From Serratia proteamaculans (GTDB taxonomy: Bacteria > Pseudomonadota > Gammaproteobacteria > Enterobacterales > Enterobacteriaceae): DNA of 64,000 bases. Shown here in pieces: positions 20,016 through 29,819 of this stretch. Both the position numbers and the translations under genes were made by a program. Under the pieces are notes generated by a model. That model had not been told where the DNA came from, did not search any database, and saw nothing but the letters and a program-made list of their open reading frames with translations. How positions within the stretch are numbered: the first letter of the stretch is position 1; each line of letters begins with the position of its first letter. The stretch is taken from assembly GCF_008830365.1 (NCBI RefSeq), contig NZ_WBKI01000005.1:1-64000 (forward strand), written 5' to 3'.

Positions 20016-20336
20016 TTGCTTATTGAAAACCGGCTGTCTCCGCAGGACTGTGCGAACATGAATGATATTCGCGCTGAAATAGACATGATGGACGAAAGCA
20101 TCATCAAGCTGATCGCCCAACGCTTCGCCTACGTAAAGGCTGCGGCCAAATTCAAGACCAGCCCCGATGCAGTACGTGCCAAAGAACGCTTTGAGGCCAT
20201 GCTGCTGCAAAGACGAGTCTGGGCCGATGAGCAAGGTTTAAGCCCAGAGGTGATAGAAAAAATGTATCGCGATCTGGTTAATTATTTTATCAGCGAAGAA
20301 ATGAAACATTGGTCCCAGGATCAGGGCGAAAAGTGA
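20016..20336 (+). CDS. PchB-like isochorismate-pyruvate lyase / chorismate mutase
   Basis: A 106-residue all-helical AroQ-class protein that aligns along its whole length with Pseudomonas PchB, which splits isochorismate to salicylate and pyruvate. Counterparts of the PchB active-site residues Arg14, Arg31 and Lys42 appear as R19, R36 and K47 (NDIRAEID, AQRFAYVKAAAKFK). The position of Gln90 is a glutamate (E95 in SEEMKHW). A TTG start at 20016 is chosen because AAGGAA lies 8 bp upstream; the first internal ATG has no ribosome site. No salicylate-using siderophore genes are nearby. Chorismate mutase activity is an alternative. Confidence 0.8.
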   Translation: MLIENRLSPQDCANMNDIRAEIDMMDESIIKLIAQRFAYVKAAAKFKTSPDAVRAKERFEAMLLQRRVWADEQGLSPEVIEKMYRDLVNYFISEEMKHWSQDQGEK

Positions 20337-20360
20337 ACTCAATGAGGAAACCAACAGAAC

Positions 20361-20966
20361 ATGGCTGACTTATCCTGGCTGATGGAAACCGAACTGAAAA
20401 GCGAAAGCATCAGCCTTATCCCATTACGGAAAGAACATGCGTCACAGCTGGTTGAGGCGGCTACCGACGGCCGTCTCTGGGAACTTTGGTTTACCTCGGT
20501 ACCCAATGAAGACACCGTAGAAGACTATATCAGCCTGGCTTTAAGTGAACAGGCAGCCGGGCGAGCATTACCGTTCGTTGTGGTGCATAACGCCACGCAA
20601 AAAATCATCGGCACCACGCGGGTTTGTCATGCCGACGGACAAAACCGTCGCGTTGAAATTGGCTACACCTGGTATGCCAAAAGCCATCAAAAAACCCCCG
20701 TTAACACCGAGTGCAAATTGTTGTTGCTCAGTTATCTGTTTGAATCCCTGGCGGTGATTGCCGTTGAGTTTCGCACCCATTGGCATAATCATGTTTCCAG
20801 GGCGGCGATAGCGCGCCTGGGTGCCAAGCAAGACGGTGTACTGAGAAATCACCAGAAAAATGCAGATGGCAGCTATCGGGATACGGTGGTTTTTTCCATC
20901 ATCGACCACGAATGGCCGATGGTGAAAAAAAGCCTGAGTTATAAATTACGTCAGGCCAGAGAATGA
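20361..20966 (+). CDS. RimJ/RimL-type GNAT acetyltransferase
   Basis: A 201-residue protein of the RimJ/RimL-like GNAT branch: ISLIPLRKEHASQLVEAA at the start, GTTRVCHADGQNRRVEIGYTWYAK in the middle, and VEFRTHWHNHVSRAAIARLGAKQDG, the family signature in which a neighbouring residue pair (N-x-x-S) precedes the final helix. These enzymes often acetylate protein N-termini or small amines; the substrate here is unknown. It stands 24 bp after the PchB-like gene, with AGGA upstream of its ATG. Confidence 0.85.
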   Translation: MADLSWLMETELKSESISLIPLRKEHASQLVEAATDGRLWELWFTSVPNEDTVEDYISLALSEQAAGRALPFVVVHNATQKIIGTTRVCHADGQNRRVEIGYTWYAKSHQKTPVNTECKLLLLSYLFESLAVIAVEFRTHWHNHVSRAAIARLGAKQDGVLRNHQKNADGSYRDTVVFSIIDHEWPMVKKSLSYKLRQARE

Positions 20967-20981
20967 TTTCTGGCCAGTAAT

Positions 20982-21407
20982 CTACAGCGTCTTCATCATA
21001 AAGATCCTGCTGGTACCTGCCGGCAGACAGGGCACTTCGCCAAAGCTCGTCCAGCCGTTCAACTCATAAAACTTCGGTGCCTGAAAGCTGATGGTGTACA
21101 GCACGGCGGAAACACAGCCCCTGCGTCGCCCTTCCAGCTCAAAGCGACGCAGCAACTCACTGCCCAGCCCTGAACCACGCAGCGATTTTGGCAGATAAAA
21201 CAGATCGACAAACAACATACCCAACGATGAACGCCCGCTAATACCACCCAGCACTTCGCCGCTGATCGGGTCTCTCACCACTACCGCTAACGGGCGACGA
21301 TCGTTGGTGCCGGTCACTTCATCGTTATATTGATTCAGCCCTTCTGCAATCAGCGCTTCTATTTCGTCGATGGCGCTTTCGGTGACTTCGATTCGGTAAT
21401 TTTCCAT
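20982..21407 (-). CDS. GNAT-family N-acetyltransferase
   Basis: A 141-residue acetyltransferase with the acetyl-CoA loop in YLPKSLRGSGLGSELLRRFE (R-x-S-G-x-G near residue 83) and a C-terminal strand ending FYELNGWTSFGEVPCLPAG. The start is set at MENYRIEVTESA, with AAGAAGA just upstream; sixteen further open codons are not family-like. It converges with the plus-strand GNAT gene, leaving 15 bp between stops. The substrate is unknown. Confidence 0.82.
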   Translation of the reverse strand: MENYRIEVTESAIDEIEALIAEGLNQYNDEVTGTNDRRPLAVVVRDPISGEVLGGISGRSSLGMLFVDLFYLPKSLRGSGLGSELLRRFELEGRRRGCVSAVLYTISFQAPKFYELNGWTSFGEVPCLPAGTSRIFMMKTL

Positions 21408-21635
21408 GATCTTCTTCTTATGTAGGGTTACTGAGTAGCACAGTGAGATTAGCAAAAAATCACCGTAATAAACGCGAACGGCATTTTTTCAGCTTTCCCC
21501 TGCCTTTCAGACCATTGTACGGTGGAACTCCCCGCCATTTTTCGGCATGCTGGTCGCTGGCTTTCATTTCACCGCCACCGGCGGTTTACCACCGGCAGCT
21601 CGCCGGTGTTGGGTTGCAGAGAAGGTTCTTACTCC

Positions 21636-22001
21636 ATGACGTTGACCATGTACGGCATCAAAAATTGTGACACCATCAAAAAAGCACGCCGCTGGCTGGA
21701 AGAACAGGGTGTGGCTTATCAATTTCACGACTACCGCGCCGACGGGCTGGACGAACAGCAACTGCGCGGTTTTGTCGAACGCCTGGGCTGGGAGCCGCTG
21801 CTGAATACCCGCGGCACTACCTGGCGCAAGCTGGATGAAGCGCAGCGCACCGCCTGCGACAATGCCGATGCGGCCATAGCGCTGATGCTGGCTCAACCGG
21901 CAATCATCAAGCGCCCACTGCTGGACGACGGCAACGGACACGCCCTGCTCGGCTTCAGTGCCGAAGGCTACCAGCAATTTATTTCCGAGGTGGCAGCATG
22001 A
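21636..22001 (+). CDS. yffB: ArsC/Spx-family thioredoxin-fold protein YffB
   Basis: A 121-residue protein of the ArsC/Spx-like family, with [20 protein letters not shown] at the N-terminus and [20 protein letters not shown] at the C-terminus. Only one cysteine of the usual redox motif is present (KNCDT), as in E. coli YffB, whose role is uncertain (a glutathione-dependent thiol reductase activity has been suggested). The start is at the ATG at 21636; the open frame reaches 38 codons further back without similarity. Its stop overlaps dapE by 4 bp, the E. coli arrangement. Confidence 0.88.
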   Translation: MTLTMYGIKNCDTIKKARRWLEEQGVAYQFHDYRADGLDEQQLRGFVERLGWEPLLNTRGTTWRKLDEAQRTACDNADAAIALMLAQPAIIKRPLLDDGNGHALLGFSAEGYQQFISEVAA

Positions 22002-23125
22002 TTTGTCCGGTTATCGAACTGGCTCAACAGTTGATTAAACGCCCGTCGCTCAGCCCGCACGATGAAGGCTGCCAGGCATTGATGATTGAGCGTCTGGAAG
22101 CCATTGGTTTTACCGTTGAACCCATGCCATTCGGCGATACCCTGAATTTCTGGGCCTGGCGTGGCGAAGGCCAAACGCTGGCGTTTGCCGGCCACACCGA
22201 CGTGGTACCGACCGGCGACGAAAAACGCTGGGACAACCCGCCGTTTGAGCCAACCATCCGCGACGGCATGCTGTATGGCCGTGGCGCGGCAGACATGAAA
22301 GGTTCGCTGGCCGCGATGGTCGTGGCGGCTGAGCGTTTTGTGGCAGCCAACCCGCAGCATCAGGGCCGTCTGGCATTCCTGATCACCTCCGATGAAGAAG
22401 CCAGTGCTACCCATGGTACGGTGAAGGTGGTAGAGGCGCTGATGGCGCGTAATGAGCGCCTGGATTATTGCCTGGTCGGCGAGCCGTCCAGTACCGAACG
22501 TGTCGGGGACGTGGTAAAGAACGGCCGTCGCGGTTCGATCACTGCCAACCTGCACATTCACGGTATTCAGGGCCATGTAGCCTATCCGCATCTGGCGGAT
22601 AACCCGGTACACCGTGCCATGCCGGCACTGAATGAATTGGTGGCGACCGAGTGGGATTGCGGCAATGAATTCTTCCCGCCGACCAGCATGCAGATCGCTA
22701 ACGTGCAGGCCGGTACCGGCAGCAACAACGTGATCCCAGGCGAGATGTTCGTCCAGTTCAACTTCCGTTTCAGCACCGAATCGACCGACGCAACCATCAA
22801 ACAACGCGTGGAAGAACTGCTCGAGCGCCACCAGTTGAACTACAGCATCGAATGGCGCCTGTCGGGCCAGCCGTTCCTGACCGCACGCGGCGCACTGGTG
22901 GATGCGGTGGTTAACGCCGTCGAACACTATTCTGAGCTGACGCCACAGTTGCTGACCACCGGGGGCACCTCAGACGGTCGCTTTATCGCCCAGATGGGCG
23001 CGCAAGTGGTTGAACTGGGGCCGGTCAACGCGACGATCCATAAGGTCAACGAATGCGTACACGCAGCCGACTTGCAACTGCTCAGCCGCATGTACCAGCG
23101 CATCATGGAGCAACTGGTCGCATGA
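21998..23125 (+). CDS. dapE: Succinyl-diaminopimelate desuccinylase
   Basis: Dizinc peptidase-family enzyme of the lysine and meso-diaminopimelate pathway, hydrolysing N-succinyl-LL-diaminopimelate. The 375-residue product shows the M20 metal ligands: [12 protein letters not shown] (His and catalytic Asp), [10 protein letters not shown] (bridging Asp), ITSDEEAS (catalytic Glu-Glu) and GGTSDGRF. Length and start match E. coli. It overlaps yffB upstream (ATGA) and the M15 peptidase gene downstream (ATGA). Confidence 0.97.
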   Translation: MICPVIELAQQLIKRPSLSPHDEGCQALMIERLEAIGFTVEPMPFGDTLNFWAWRGEGQTLAFAGHTDVVPTGDEKRWDNPPFEPTIRDGMLYGRGAADMKGSLAAMVVAAERFVAANPQHQGRLAFLITSDEEASATHGTVKVVEALMARNERLDYCLVGEPSSTERVGDVVKNGRRGSITANLHIHGIQGHVAYPHLADNPVHRAMPALNELVATEWDCGNEFFPPTSMQIANVQAGTGSNNVIPGEMFVQFNFRFSTESTDATIKQRVEELLERHQLNYSIEWRLSGQPFLTARGALVDAVVNAVEHYSELTPQLLTTGGTSDGRFIAQMGAQVVELGPVNATIHKVNECVHAADLQLLSRMYQRIMEQLVA

Positions 23126-23796
23126 TCACGCCAGAAATGCTGACCGGGCGCTCGACAGATCACCTGGTGCCGCTCTGCGGTAACCACCGGTTGCAGCCCG
23201 CCGCCGTGGCCGCGTTCCTCGCCATGCAACAGGCGGCGCTTGCGGCCGGGTTCGATCTCCAGCCCGCCAGCACATTTCGTGATTTTGATCGTCAACAGGC
23301 GATCTGGAATGGAAAATTCTGCGGGCAGCGCCCAGTATTAGATAAGGACAGCCGACCGATCGACATCGCGACACTGTCCGCCGCCGAGCGCTGTGAGGCA
23401 ATCTTGCGCTGGTCGGCTTTGCCCGGTGCCAGCCGCCATCACTGGGGCAGTGACCTCGATGTCTACGATCCTTCACTGTTACCAGCAGGGCAAAAGTTGC
23501 AGTTGGAGCCCTGGGAATACGAGCATGGCGGCTACTTTTATCCGCTCAATCAGTGGATGACGGCGCATATGGCAGAATTTGGCTTTTACCGTCCGTTCAC
23601 CGAAGAAAGTGACGGCGTGGCGGTAGAACCCTGGCATCTGAGTTACCGGCCACTGGCGCGTGAAGCCGAGCATCTGCTGACGCCGGCGCTGCTGCTGGCA
23701 GCCTGGAAAAATAAGGACGTTGCTGGTGCCCAATGGCTTGAAGAGCATTTGCCATCGATATTTTCGCGTTTTATACGCCCTGAAGGAAAGGAGTAA
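23122..23796 (+). CDS. M15-family D-Ala-D-Ala carboxypeptidase-like protein
   Basis: A 224-residue protein with the VanY/M15B zinc motifs: [12 protein letters not shown] supplies the first His and Asp (SxHxxGxAxD type) and [10 protein letters not shown] the last His. An upstream [12 protein letters not shown] fits the substrate-site Arg region. The start ATGATCACG overlaps the dapE stop. No signal peptide or lipobox is seen, so as read it is cytoplasmic. It would therefore act on imported or precursor peptidoglycan peptides rather than the mature wall. It lies between dapE and ypfN, where E. coli has no such gene. Confidence 0.85.
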   Translation: MITPEMLTGRSTDHLVPLCGNHRLQPAAVAAFLAMQQAALAAGFDLQPASTFRDFDRQQAIWNGKFCGQRPVLDKDSRPIDIATLSAAERCEAILRWSALPGASRHHWGSDLDVYDPSLLPAGQKLQLEPWEYEHGGYFYPLNQWMTAHMAEFGFYRPFTEESDGVAVEPWHLSYRPLAREAEHLLTPALLLAAWKNKDVAGAQWLEEHLPSIFSRFIRPEGKE

Positions 23797-23798
23797 AT

Positions 23799-23984
23799 AT
23801 GGAATGGTTAGCTGACTACTGGTGGATTATCCTGCTGATTTTATTCGGCATGATTATCAGTGGGATCAAAGAGCTGCGCCGCGTTGACGTCAAACGCTAT
23901 CTGGCCGATAAGCCGGAACTGCCACCGCACCGCGATAACAACGCCGAGTGGGATAACGACGACGACTGGCCGAAGAAGAAATGA
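23799..23984 (+). CDS. ypfN: UPF0370 membrane protein YpfN
   Basis: A 61-residue protein with one N-terminal membrane helix ([20 protein letters not shown]) and a charged cytoplasmic tail ending [16 protein letters not shown], matching E. coli YpfN in length and sequence. Its function is unknown. It starts 3 bp after the M15 peptidase stop, with AAAGGAG as ribosome site, so it belongs to the yffB-dapE operon. Confidence 0.92.
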   Translation: MEWLADYWWIILLILFGMIISGIKELRRVDVKRYLADKPELPPHRDNNAEWDNDDDWPKKK

Positions 23985-23986
23985 TA

Positions 23987-24009
23987 TCAGGGCGCATTTA
24001 GCGCCCTGA
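23987..24009. terminator. Bidirectional terminator between ypfN and ypfH
   Basis: TCAGGGCGC (23987-23995) pairs perfectly with GCGCCCTGA (24001-24009) around ATTTA, followed by AGTTTATTT on the plus strand. Confidence 0.78.
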
Positions 24010-24012
24010 AGT

Positions 24013-24702
24013 TTATTTAAAAGCGATCAAATCGCCTCGTTTACCAAACATCGCTTCATCCCAGTAGCGCTGAGGCACGTAGTAATGCAGCCGTTCGAGG
24101 GCATCGTTCATCATGCCCTGATTGATGGCGTGCCCCACGTCTTCTTCCACGTCCAGCGTGAAATCGACGCCAATAGCCTGCAGCTGTTCTGCTGCCGCCC
24201 TGGCATGTTGCACCGCAATCACCGCATCCTGTTCGCCGTGGATCAAGTGCACCACGCAATCACCGAATGCCCGCTCCGGCAGGCTGGCAAAACGCCCGCT
24301 GAAAGCCACTACCCGACCGACCAGTCTAGGTTCTGCCTTCAAGGCTTCCAGCGCCATGATTGAGCCCTGAGAAAAACCGACCAGTGCGGTGCCGGCATCA
24401 TTCACGCCGCTCTGCTGCTGCCAGTAACGCACGGTTTCGATAAACTGCGGCATCACTTCAGCAATGCGCTCGGCGCGGTTTTCCTCAGTCACACCCTGCA
24501 CCGAAAACCACTGACGGCCGCTGCCGTTACCGAAGGCAAAAGGGCCACCAATGCTGACCACCAGCGCCTGCGGGAAGTCTTTGGCGAAATAGCTGCCAAT
24601 CTCGCCCATCGCCTCTGGGGTATCGCCAACACCGTGAAACAGCAGGATCAGCTGCGCAGCCGGGGTTGCCGGGCTCTGTACAACAAAATGCTCATGTTTC
24701 AT
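24013..24702 (-). CDS. ypfH: Alpha/beta-hydrolase esterase YpfH
   Basis: Carboxylesterase of the phospholipase/carboxylesterase family, 229 residues, cytoplasmic. The nucleophile elbow is GFSQGS near residue 109-114, the acid is probably the Asp in HGEQDAVI and the base the His in EEDVGHAIN. LILLFHGVGDTPEAMG provides the oxyanion-side HG motif. It stands between ypfN and tmcA as in E. coli, in its own transcript. The natural substrate is unknown. Confidence 0.92.
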   Translation of the reverse strand: MKHEHFVVQSPATPAAQLILLFHGVGDTPEAMGEIGSYFAKDFPQALVVSIGGPFAFGNGSGRQWFSVQGVTEENRAERIAEVMPQFIETVRYWQQQSGVNDAGTALVGFSQGSIMALEALKAEPRLVGRVVAFSGRFASLPERAFGDCVVHLIHGEQDAVIAVQHARAAAEQLQAIGVDFTLDVEEDVGHAINQGMMNDALERLHYYVPQRYWDEAMFGKRGDLIAFK

Positions 24703-24819
24703 CGGTGACTCCTCGTATTGATCAAATTCTGCCCGACGCCAGCTGCCCGGGTTCCTGTCAGCTACTATACGCCGCTGAGAATTCAGGAAAATCGGGTTTT
24801 ATTGAGCAACATCTTCAAT

Positions 24820-26832
24820 TTATTCCAACGATTGCGACCAGTTGTGCCAGCGCAGGCAGTGCTGAGCATCAAGCTGCTCAAGCGCTAACCCCGCCTCCTG
24901 CCGCCAGCGGCGTAGCAAAGCCTTCTGGCCGCTAAAGCCAAGCAACACCACGCAGCCCGCCAGCGTCGTTTGCTGTTGCAGATGCTGACGCAGTGCGGGC
25001 AGCGGTAAAGGACTGGCTAGCAGTAAACGTTGTAGCGCCCCCAGGCTGGCCTCAAGCGGCCGATGGGCGAAGGCGAACCCGGCCAGTTCACGCCAGTCAT
25101 CCTCGCCCAACTGGGTATCGCCGTCATCACCGGTGATTTCCAGTTGCAGATCAATACGCGACTGCAGCCAACGCCAGTCACGCGCCAGATGCTTATGCGC
25201 CGCATGCCGCAGCGCCTCACCCTGCTCACTCAGCGGCAGGATGGCCATAGCGGTGTAACAACCGCTGCTGGCTTCCGTTTTGCTGCCGATGCGCACCAGT
25301 TCAAAACCACAGGATTGCCAAAAGCGCCACAGCGACTCGGTGTAACCAAAGCTGACCGAGAGGTAATCCAGTCCCTGCGCTTGCCGACGTTGCTGCGCGA
25401 TCAGACTGCGGGCAATGCCCTGCTGACGCAAAGCCGGTAATACCGCAATGCGGGTAATGCGCCGTGAACGCAGCGTCGGTGCCCACCACTGCCCACCATG
25501 TGCCGCCAGCGACTGCGCCACCAGGTTGCCGCGCGGTCGCCGCCGCCCGGCCCAGACTTCGTGTGCCAGTTCGGCGCTCAGACCGCCTTCCTCCACCAGC
25601 CACAATGCGCCGATGACTTCATCTTCAACCTGCGCCACGCCAAAATGCATGCCGGGCGCGTCCATCAACCGCCGTAAATCAAGCGGTGAAGTGCGGTAAT
25701 GGGCGCTGCTTAACAGAGCGTAAAAACGCACTAACCCTTGAGGGTCAGCACACAACGCGCCTTGTTCTGCCCCGCTGATACTGACCGGCTTATTTGTCGC
25801 CGGCCAGAGTGGCAGTTCGTTGAACAACAGCGCGTTATCAATGACGCGTTCCAGCGCATCGCCCTGCGCCCAACGCATGGGCTGCTGTAACTCCAGTGGC
25901 TGGAACTCAGGCAACCCCGCGCAAAATTTCAGTAAAAACCCCCGGCCGGTGCCTTCATAGCCCTGTACCGTGGTGGTCAGCAAAACGCGGGGGAAATGGC
26001 TAACCAGTTGTTGCAGCAACGGGCCGGGGATCGCCGCCGCTTCGTCCACCAGCAGCCAGCCCACATCGCTGACGTCATGTTCGCGACAATGGGCCAACAA
26101 CGCGTCCGGTGCCCAAAATTGTGCGCGGCCCTGCGCCCATTCACCAGCGACCTCGGTAGCCGCTCGGCTGGGCCCGGTGATCCAGCAGGTGAGCGGCGTG
26201 TTCGCCACCAGCATACCCGCCACCGTTGACTTGCCGCGCCCACGGGCAGCAGTCAGCACCCAAACGCCTGACTCAGCGCCGAGTAATTGTGCCAGCAACC
26301 TTTGCTGCTCGGGAGTCGGCTGGCCATCCGGCGCTTGCCACTGCCGGCGTATTGGCAAGGGCGCCAAAGCCAGCGGCTCATCCTCTCGCCAGAGCGTGAC
26401 TTCGTTGTCCGCCGCCAGGTGTTGCTGTAGATGGTGAATAAAATTAGGGGTCATGATCGGCTGCGGGCAATCGCTCCAGCGCAGGCTGTCGTGGTCCGGC
26501 TGCTGATGCCATTGTTGCCATGGTGGTGTCAGCAGCAACAACCAACTGCCGGCGCGCAGGGTACCGGCCAGCACGGCCAGGGCTTCGACATCCAGGCCGC
26601 GGGTCGCATCAAACACCGCATGCAACCGCTCCTGCCCCAGCAATGTCCGTACCGCACCACTGGCCAGTGACGGCATAGCAGGCGGCGGATTTTCTCCCAC
26701 CCACGGCCAGTCGCCCGGCAGGGTTGTCGCCAGCCGTTGTGCTTGCTGGCGACACCATTGCGGCTCGCCACTGAGCACCAGCAGGCGCCTGATGCCCTGC
26801 TGGTGCATAAGTTGTTGCATTGCCTGTAACAT
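24820..26832 (-). CDS. tmcA: tRNA(Met) cytidine acetyltransferase TmcA
   Basis: Makes N4-acetylcytidine at the wobble base of the elongator tRNA(Met), using acetyl-CoA and ATP or GTP. The 670-residue product has an N-terminal domain, an RNA-helicase-like module with Walker [12 protein letters not shown] (near 193-203) and Walker [12 protein letters not shown], a GNAT domain ([21 protein letters not shown]), and a C-terminal tRNA-binding part. All match E. coli TmcA (YpfI) in order and length. Confidence 0.95.
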   Translation of the reverse strand: MLQAMQQLMHQQGIRRLLVLSGEPQWCRQQAQRLATTLPGDWPWVGENPPPAMPSLASGAVRTLLGQERLHAVFDATRGLDVEALAVLAGTLRAGSWLLLLTPPWQQWHQQPDHDSLRWSDCPQPIMTPNFIHHLQQHLAADNEVTLWREDEPLALAPLPIRRQWQAPDGQPTPEQQRLLAQLLGAESGVWVLTAARGRGKSTVAGMLVANTPLTCWITGPSRAATEVAGEWAQGRAQFWAPDALLAHCREHDVSDVGWLLVDEAAAIPGPLLQQLVSHFPRVLLTTTVQGYEGTGRGFLLKFCAGLPEFQPLELQQPMRWAQGDALERVIDNALLFNELPLWPATNKPVSISGAEQGALCADPQGLVRFYALLSSAHYRTSPLDLRRLMDAPGMHFGVAQVEDEVIGALWLVEEGGLSAELAHEVWAGRRRPRGNLVAQSLAAHGGQWWAPTLRSRRITRIAVLPALRQQGIARSLIAQQRRQAQGLDYLSVSFGYTESLWRFWQSCGFELVRIGSKTEASSGCYTAMAILPLSEQGEALRHAAHKHLARDWRWLQSRIDLQLEITGDDGDTQLGEDDWRELAGFAFAHRPLEASLGALQRLLLASPLPLPALRQHLQQQTTLAGCVVLLGFSGQKALLRRWRQEAGLALEQLDAQHCLRWHNWSQSLE

Positions 26833-26846
26833 CAGGATCCAGACCT

Positions 26847-26875
26847 AAAAAAATGCCGGAGTCAGGCTCCGGCAT
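26847..26875 (-). terminator. Terminator after ypfJ
   Basis: ATGCCGGAG (26853-26861) pairs with CTCCGGCAT (26867-26875). On the minus strand the stem is followed by seven T. It closes ypfJ and lies just before the tmcA start. Confidence 0.85.
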
Positions 26876-26880
26876 GCATG

Positions 26881-27747
26881 TTAACGGGAAGCAAAGGTGT
26901 TGCAGGTGTTAGGATCACCGCTATCGAAACCCTGTTTAAACCAGGTGTAGCGCTGCTGCGAGGTGCCGTGAGTGAAACTGTCCGGCACCACTCGTCCCTG
27001 GCCCTGTTGCTGCAAACGGTCGTCGCCGATCGCCTGCGCAGCGTTCAACGCCGCCTGCAAGTCACCCTCTTCCAACATCTGTTGCTTCTCGGCATATTTG
27101 CCCCAAACGCCGGCAAAGCAGTCCGCCTGCAGTTCCATTTTCACCGACAGACGATTCACTTCCGCCTGGCTGGCACCCTGCTGCATCTGACGCACTTTAG
27201 GCTCAATGCCCAGCAGGTTCTGCACATGGTGGCCCACTTCGTGCGCCACCACATAGGCCTGGGCAAAGTCACCACCGGCCCCCAGTTTGGTTTTCATATC
27301 CTGATAGAACGACAGGTCGATATACACCGTTTTATCGCCCGGGCAGTAGAATGGCCCCATCGCCGCCTGACCGGTGCCACAGCTGGTGCGCGTTACGCCG
27401 CGATACATCACCAGTTTGGGTGGCTGGTAGGTTTTGCCCATGCGCTGGAAAACTTCTTTCCAGTTATCTTCGGTAGAGGCCAGCACCACCGAGGTAAACT
27501 TAGCCAGTTCATCGTCTTTTGGACTGATGCTGGCGCTTTGTTGTTGAGTTTGCGGGCTAACGTCCCCGCCGTTCAACAACGGCGAAAGATCGATGCCGTA
27601 ATAGCCGGCCACCAGCACCACCACCAGAATGGCGATACCGCCCTTGCCGCGAGGCACGCGGAAACCGCCGCCACCGCCACCCAGACCTGAAGACTGCCCG
27701 CGACGATCCTCAACATTGTCACTTTCCCGACGCCCTTGCCAACGCAT
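26881..27747 (-). CDS. ypfJ: Putative neutral zinc metallopeptidase YpfJ
   Basis: A 288-residue protein with a glycine-rich N-terminus, one membrane helix ([19 protein letters not shown]) and a zincin domain with the motif [12 protein letters not shown] (HExxH) near residues 180-190. The further conserved [11 protein letters not shown] probably gives the third metal ligand. It belongs to the UPF0042-like YpfJ/zinc_peptidase group. Substrates are unknown. It stands between tmcA and purC as in E. coli. Confidence 0.92.
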   Translation of the reverse strand: MRWQGRRESDNVEDRRGQSSGLGGGGGGFRVPRGKGGIAILVVVLVAGYYGIDLSPLLNGGDVSPQTQQQSASISPKDDELAKFTSVVLASTEDNWKEVFQRMGKTYQPPKLVMYRGVTRTSCGTGQAAMGPFYCPGDKTVYIDLSFYQDMKTKLGAGGDFAQAYVVAHEVGHHVQNLLGIEPKVRQMQQGASQAEVNRLSVKMELQADCFAGVWGKYAEKQQMLEEGDLQAALNAAQAIGDDRLQQQGQGRVVPDSFTHGTSQQRYTWFKQGFDSGDPNTCNTFASR

Positions 27748-27876
27748 ATGTAAACTCCAGATTAGGTTTTTGTCATGTTACGTAGATCATTATAAATGCT
27801 CAGCGGCAAAGGAAATGTAGAATTTTTCTGGAAATGCAGACAGAAGGAACAGACGGCGGGGAAAGTCAGGGAAATA

Positions 27877-27897
27877 ACGGGGCCGGAGAGACCCCGT
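27877..27897 (-). terminator. Candidate terminator after purC
   Basis: ACGGGG (27877-27882) pairs with CCCCGT (27892-27897) 16 bp past the purC stop codon; on the minus strand TTATTTCC follows. The stem is short, so this is only probable. Confidence 0.6.
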
Positions 27898-27912
27898 ATA
27901 GCGAGAAAACGC

Positions 27913-28626
27913 TTAGTCGAGTTTGACACCGATGCGGCGAGCCACTTCTTCGTAGGCTTCGATCAAGCCACCCAGGCTCTGACGGAAGCGGTCTTTGTCC
28001 ATCTTGTCCAGGGTGTTTTTGTCCCACAGGCGGCTACCGTCCGGTGAGAACTCATCACCCAGCACCACGTCGCCATTGAACAAGCCGAATTCCAGCTTGA
28101 AATCGACCAGGATCAGGCCTGCGTCATCAAACAGCTTGCTCAGCACGTCGTTCGCCAGGTAGCTCAGCTCACGCATGCGTGCCAGGTGCTCTTTGTTCAC
28201 CCAACCAAAGGTTTCACAATAGGACTCGTTGACCATTGGATCGTGCATGGCATCGTTTTTCAGGAACAGGTCAAACAGCGGCGGGTTCAGTACCAGGCCT
28301 TCTTCAATGCCCAGACGCTTCACCAGTGAACCGGCGGCGCGGTTGCGGATCACACACTCGACCGGCACCATGTCCAACTTCTTCACCAGCACTTCGTTGT
28401 CTGACAGCAGGCGTTCCATTTGCGTCGGGATACCGGCTTCTTCCAGTTTGCTCATGATGAAATGGTTGAACTTGTTGTTCACCATGCCTTTGCGATCAAA
28501 CTGCTCAATGCGCTGACCATCCAGTGCTGACGTATCGTTGCGGAACTCCAACACCAACAGATCAGGGTTTTCGGTGGTGTAGACGGTTTTTGCCTTTCCG
28601 CGATACAGCTCAGCTAGCTTTTGCAT
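27913..28626 (-). CDS. purC: SAICAR synthase PurC
   Basis: Joins CAIR and aspartate with ATP in purine synthesis. The product has 237 residues, as in E. coli. [16 protein letters not shown] at the start, [13 protein letters not shown] and [18 protein letters not shown] carry the ATP and substrate-binding signatures. The start MQKLAEL is chosen from the family; the open frame extends 32 codons into the promoter. A PurR-like box lies upstream. Confidence 0.97.
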   Translation of the reverse strand: MQKLAELYRGKAKTVYTTENPDLLVLEFRNDTSALDGQRIEQFDRKGMVNNKFNHFIMSKLEEAGIPTQMERLLSDNEVLVKKLDMVPVECVIRNRAAGSLVKRLGIEEGLVLNPPLFDLFLKNDAMHDPMVNESYCETFGWVNKEHLARMRELSYLANDVLSKLFDDAGLILVDFKLEFGLFNGDVVLGDEFSPDGSRLWDKNTLDKMDKDRFRQSLGGLIEAYEEVARRIGVKLD

Positions 28627-28697
28627 CTTAGTTACTCCAATAAAAAATTGTTTTAAAAACGCTGCAAGAATGATGGGTATATTGTGCCAAACCTGCG

Positions 28698-28713
28698 ACG
28701 CAAACGATACCGT
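28698..28713. promoter_or_regulatory. PurR-box candidate upstream of purC
   Basis: ACGCAAACGATACCGT keeps the full left half of the PurR consensus ACGCAAACGTTTGCGT and part of the right. It lies about 75 bp before the purC start on the minus strand, where E. coli purC also has a PurR site. Confidence 0.65.
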
Positions 28714-28725
28714 AACCATCAAAGA

Positions 28726-28747
28726 AAAAGGGGCCTTGGCCCCTTTT
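28726..28747 (-). terminator. Terminator after bamC
   Basis: AAAAGGGGCC (28726-28735) pairs with GGCCCCTTTT (28738-28747). It is a perfect stem directly past the bamC stop codon, with A and T tails on both sides, and it separates bamC from purC. Confidence 0.85.
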
Positions 28748-28750
28748 CAG

Positions 28751-29803
28751 TTACTTAACGCTGGTTTTACTGAATGCTGACTGGAATGCCGCAACCAACC
28801 CGTCGTTTTGCGACTGGGTCAACGGCTTCCCTTTAGGATCGATAAATTGCAGGCTGGAACGGTTGTTCAAGTCACCCACCTGCAGTTTGTAATCGCCTTC
28901 TTTCAGCTCAGGGTCCTTGACGCCCAACGCATCCCAATCGCTGCTGCTCAGGGATTTGTAGGTTACGGCAACGGTACCTTGCGGACGGCTGCGGTCACCC
29001 ACTTTCATCCCCAGTTTTTCCAACGCCGCCGGCAGACGATCCCACACCACGGTGTACGGACCGCGCACTACCAACATTGGCAGGCCGGTATCATCTGCGC
29101 CGCTCTGCACGTCCAGCGTACCGAAACGGTTGGCAGACTGGTTGCTCGCCAGGTTGTCCTGCTTGTCCAGGCCTTCAACCAGAGTGTTCATCATCATGCC
29201 GTTGTAGCGCTGTACTTCCGACGGATCGGTAATCTGCTCGGTTTTACCCTGCTGCTGCAGGCCGACGGTTTTCACCACCAGCGCCTGCTGGTAACCCTGC
29301 TGCTGTACGCTGATCTGGTAGCGGCCTTCGTACTGGTTGTCTTCATCCAGACGGTTCCACTTCACCCAGTCGGTAGTCAGGGTCTGAGTAGCGTCCTGAC
29401 GTGAGGCGATCGCAATGTTTTTCGCTTGCAGCATGCTGGTCACGCGTGACCACAGGTTCTGGTTCTGCGGACTGTTTTCCAGCAGCAGCGTGCCGCTGTC
29501 GCCGGCATATTGCGCACGTGAACCGCTCAGCAAGGCCAGTGGCTGTACTGGCGGACGAATATCCAGTTGCTTGCCGACGCCGCCTTTCAGCGTGGTGGCC
29601 GGAACATCATAATTACCGCTTTGCACCGGCAGGATCATACCGGCTGGTGCGTTCAGTGGCTTGAGCACCGACGCGTCGAGGTAAGACTCATCGCCGCTAA
29701 CCTGGCGTTTGTAACGCTGATCGGTGGTACAACCCACCAGCATCATCACCAGCGAAATACCCACGACTTTTGCTACCGTCGACTTTTGCAATGAATAAAC
29801 CAT
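28751..29803 (-). CDS. bamC: Outer-membrane assembly lipoprotein BamC
   Basis: Lipoprotein of the BAM complex that inserts beta-barrel proteins in the outer membrane. The 350-residue product has a lipoprotein signal with cleavage before the cysteine in MMLVGC (about residue 25). Next come the conserved unstructured segment ([13 protein letters not shown]) known to contact BamD, and two helix-grip domains. The start MVYSLQKS is chosen because AAGGGA lies 6 bp upstream; a TTG one codon earlier is less likely. It follows dapA in the same operon, as in E. coli. Confidence 0.95.
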   Translation of the reverse strand: MVYSLQKSTVAKVVGISLVMMLVGCTTDQRYKRQVSGDESYLDASVLKPLNAPAGMILPVQSGNYDVPATTLKGGVGKQLDIRPPVQPLALLSGSRAQYAGDSGTLLLENSPQNQNLWSRVTSMLQAKNIAIASRQDATQTLTTDWVKWNRLDEDNQYEGRYQISVQQQGYQQALVVKTVGLQQQGKTEQITDPSEVQRYNGMMMNTLVEGLDKQDNLASNQSANRFGTLDVQSGADDTGLPMLVVRGPYTVVWDRLPAALEKLGMKVGDRSRPQGTVAVTYKSLSSSDWDALGVKDPELKEGDYKLQVGDLNNRSSLQFIDPKGKPLTQSQNDGLVAAFQSAFSKTSVK

Positions 29804-29819
29804 CAAATTTCCCTTAGAG

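Noticed and set aside
21968-22927. Minus-strand open frame of 319 codons opposite dapE
   Set aside because: Fully inside dapE in antisense, no family features, no ribosome site.
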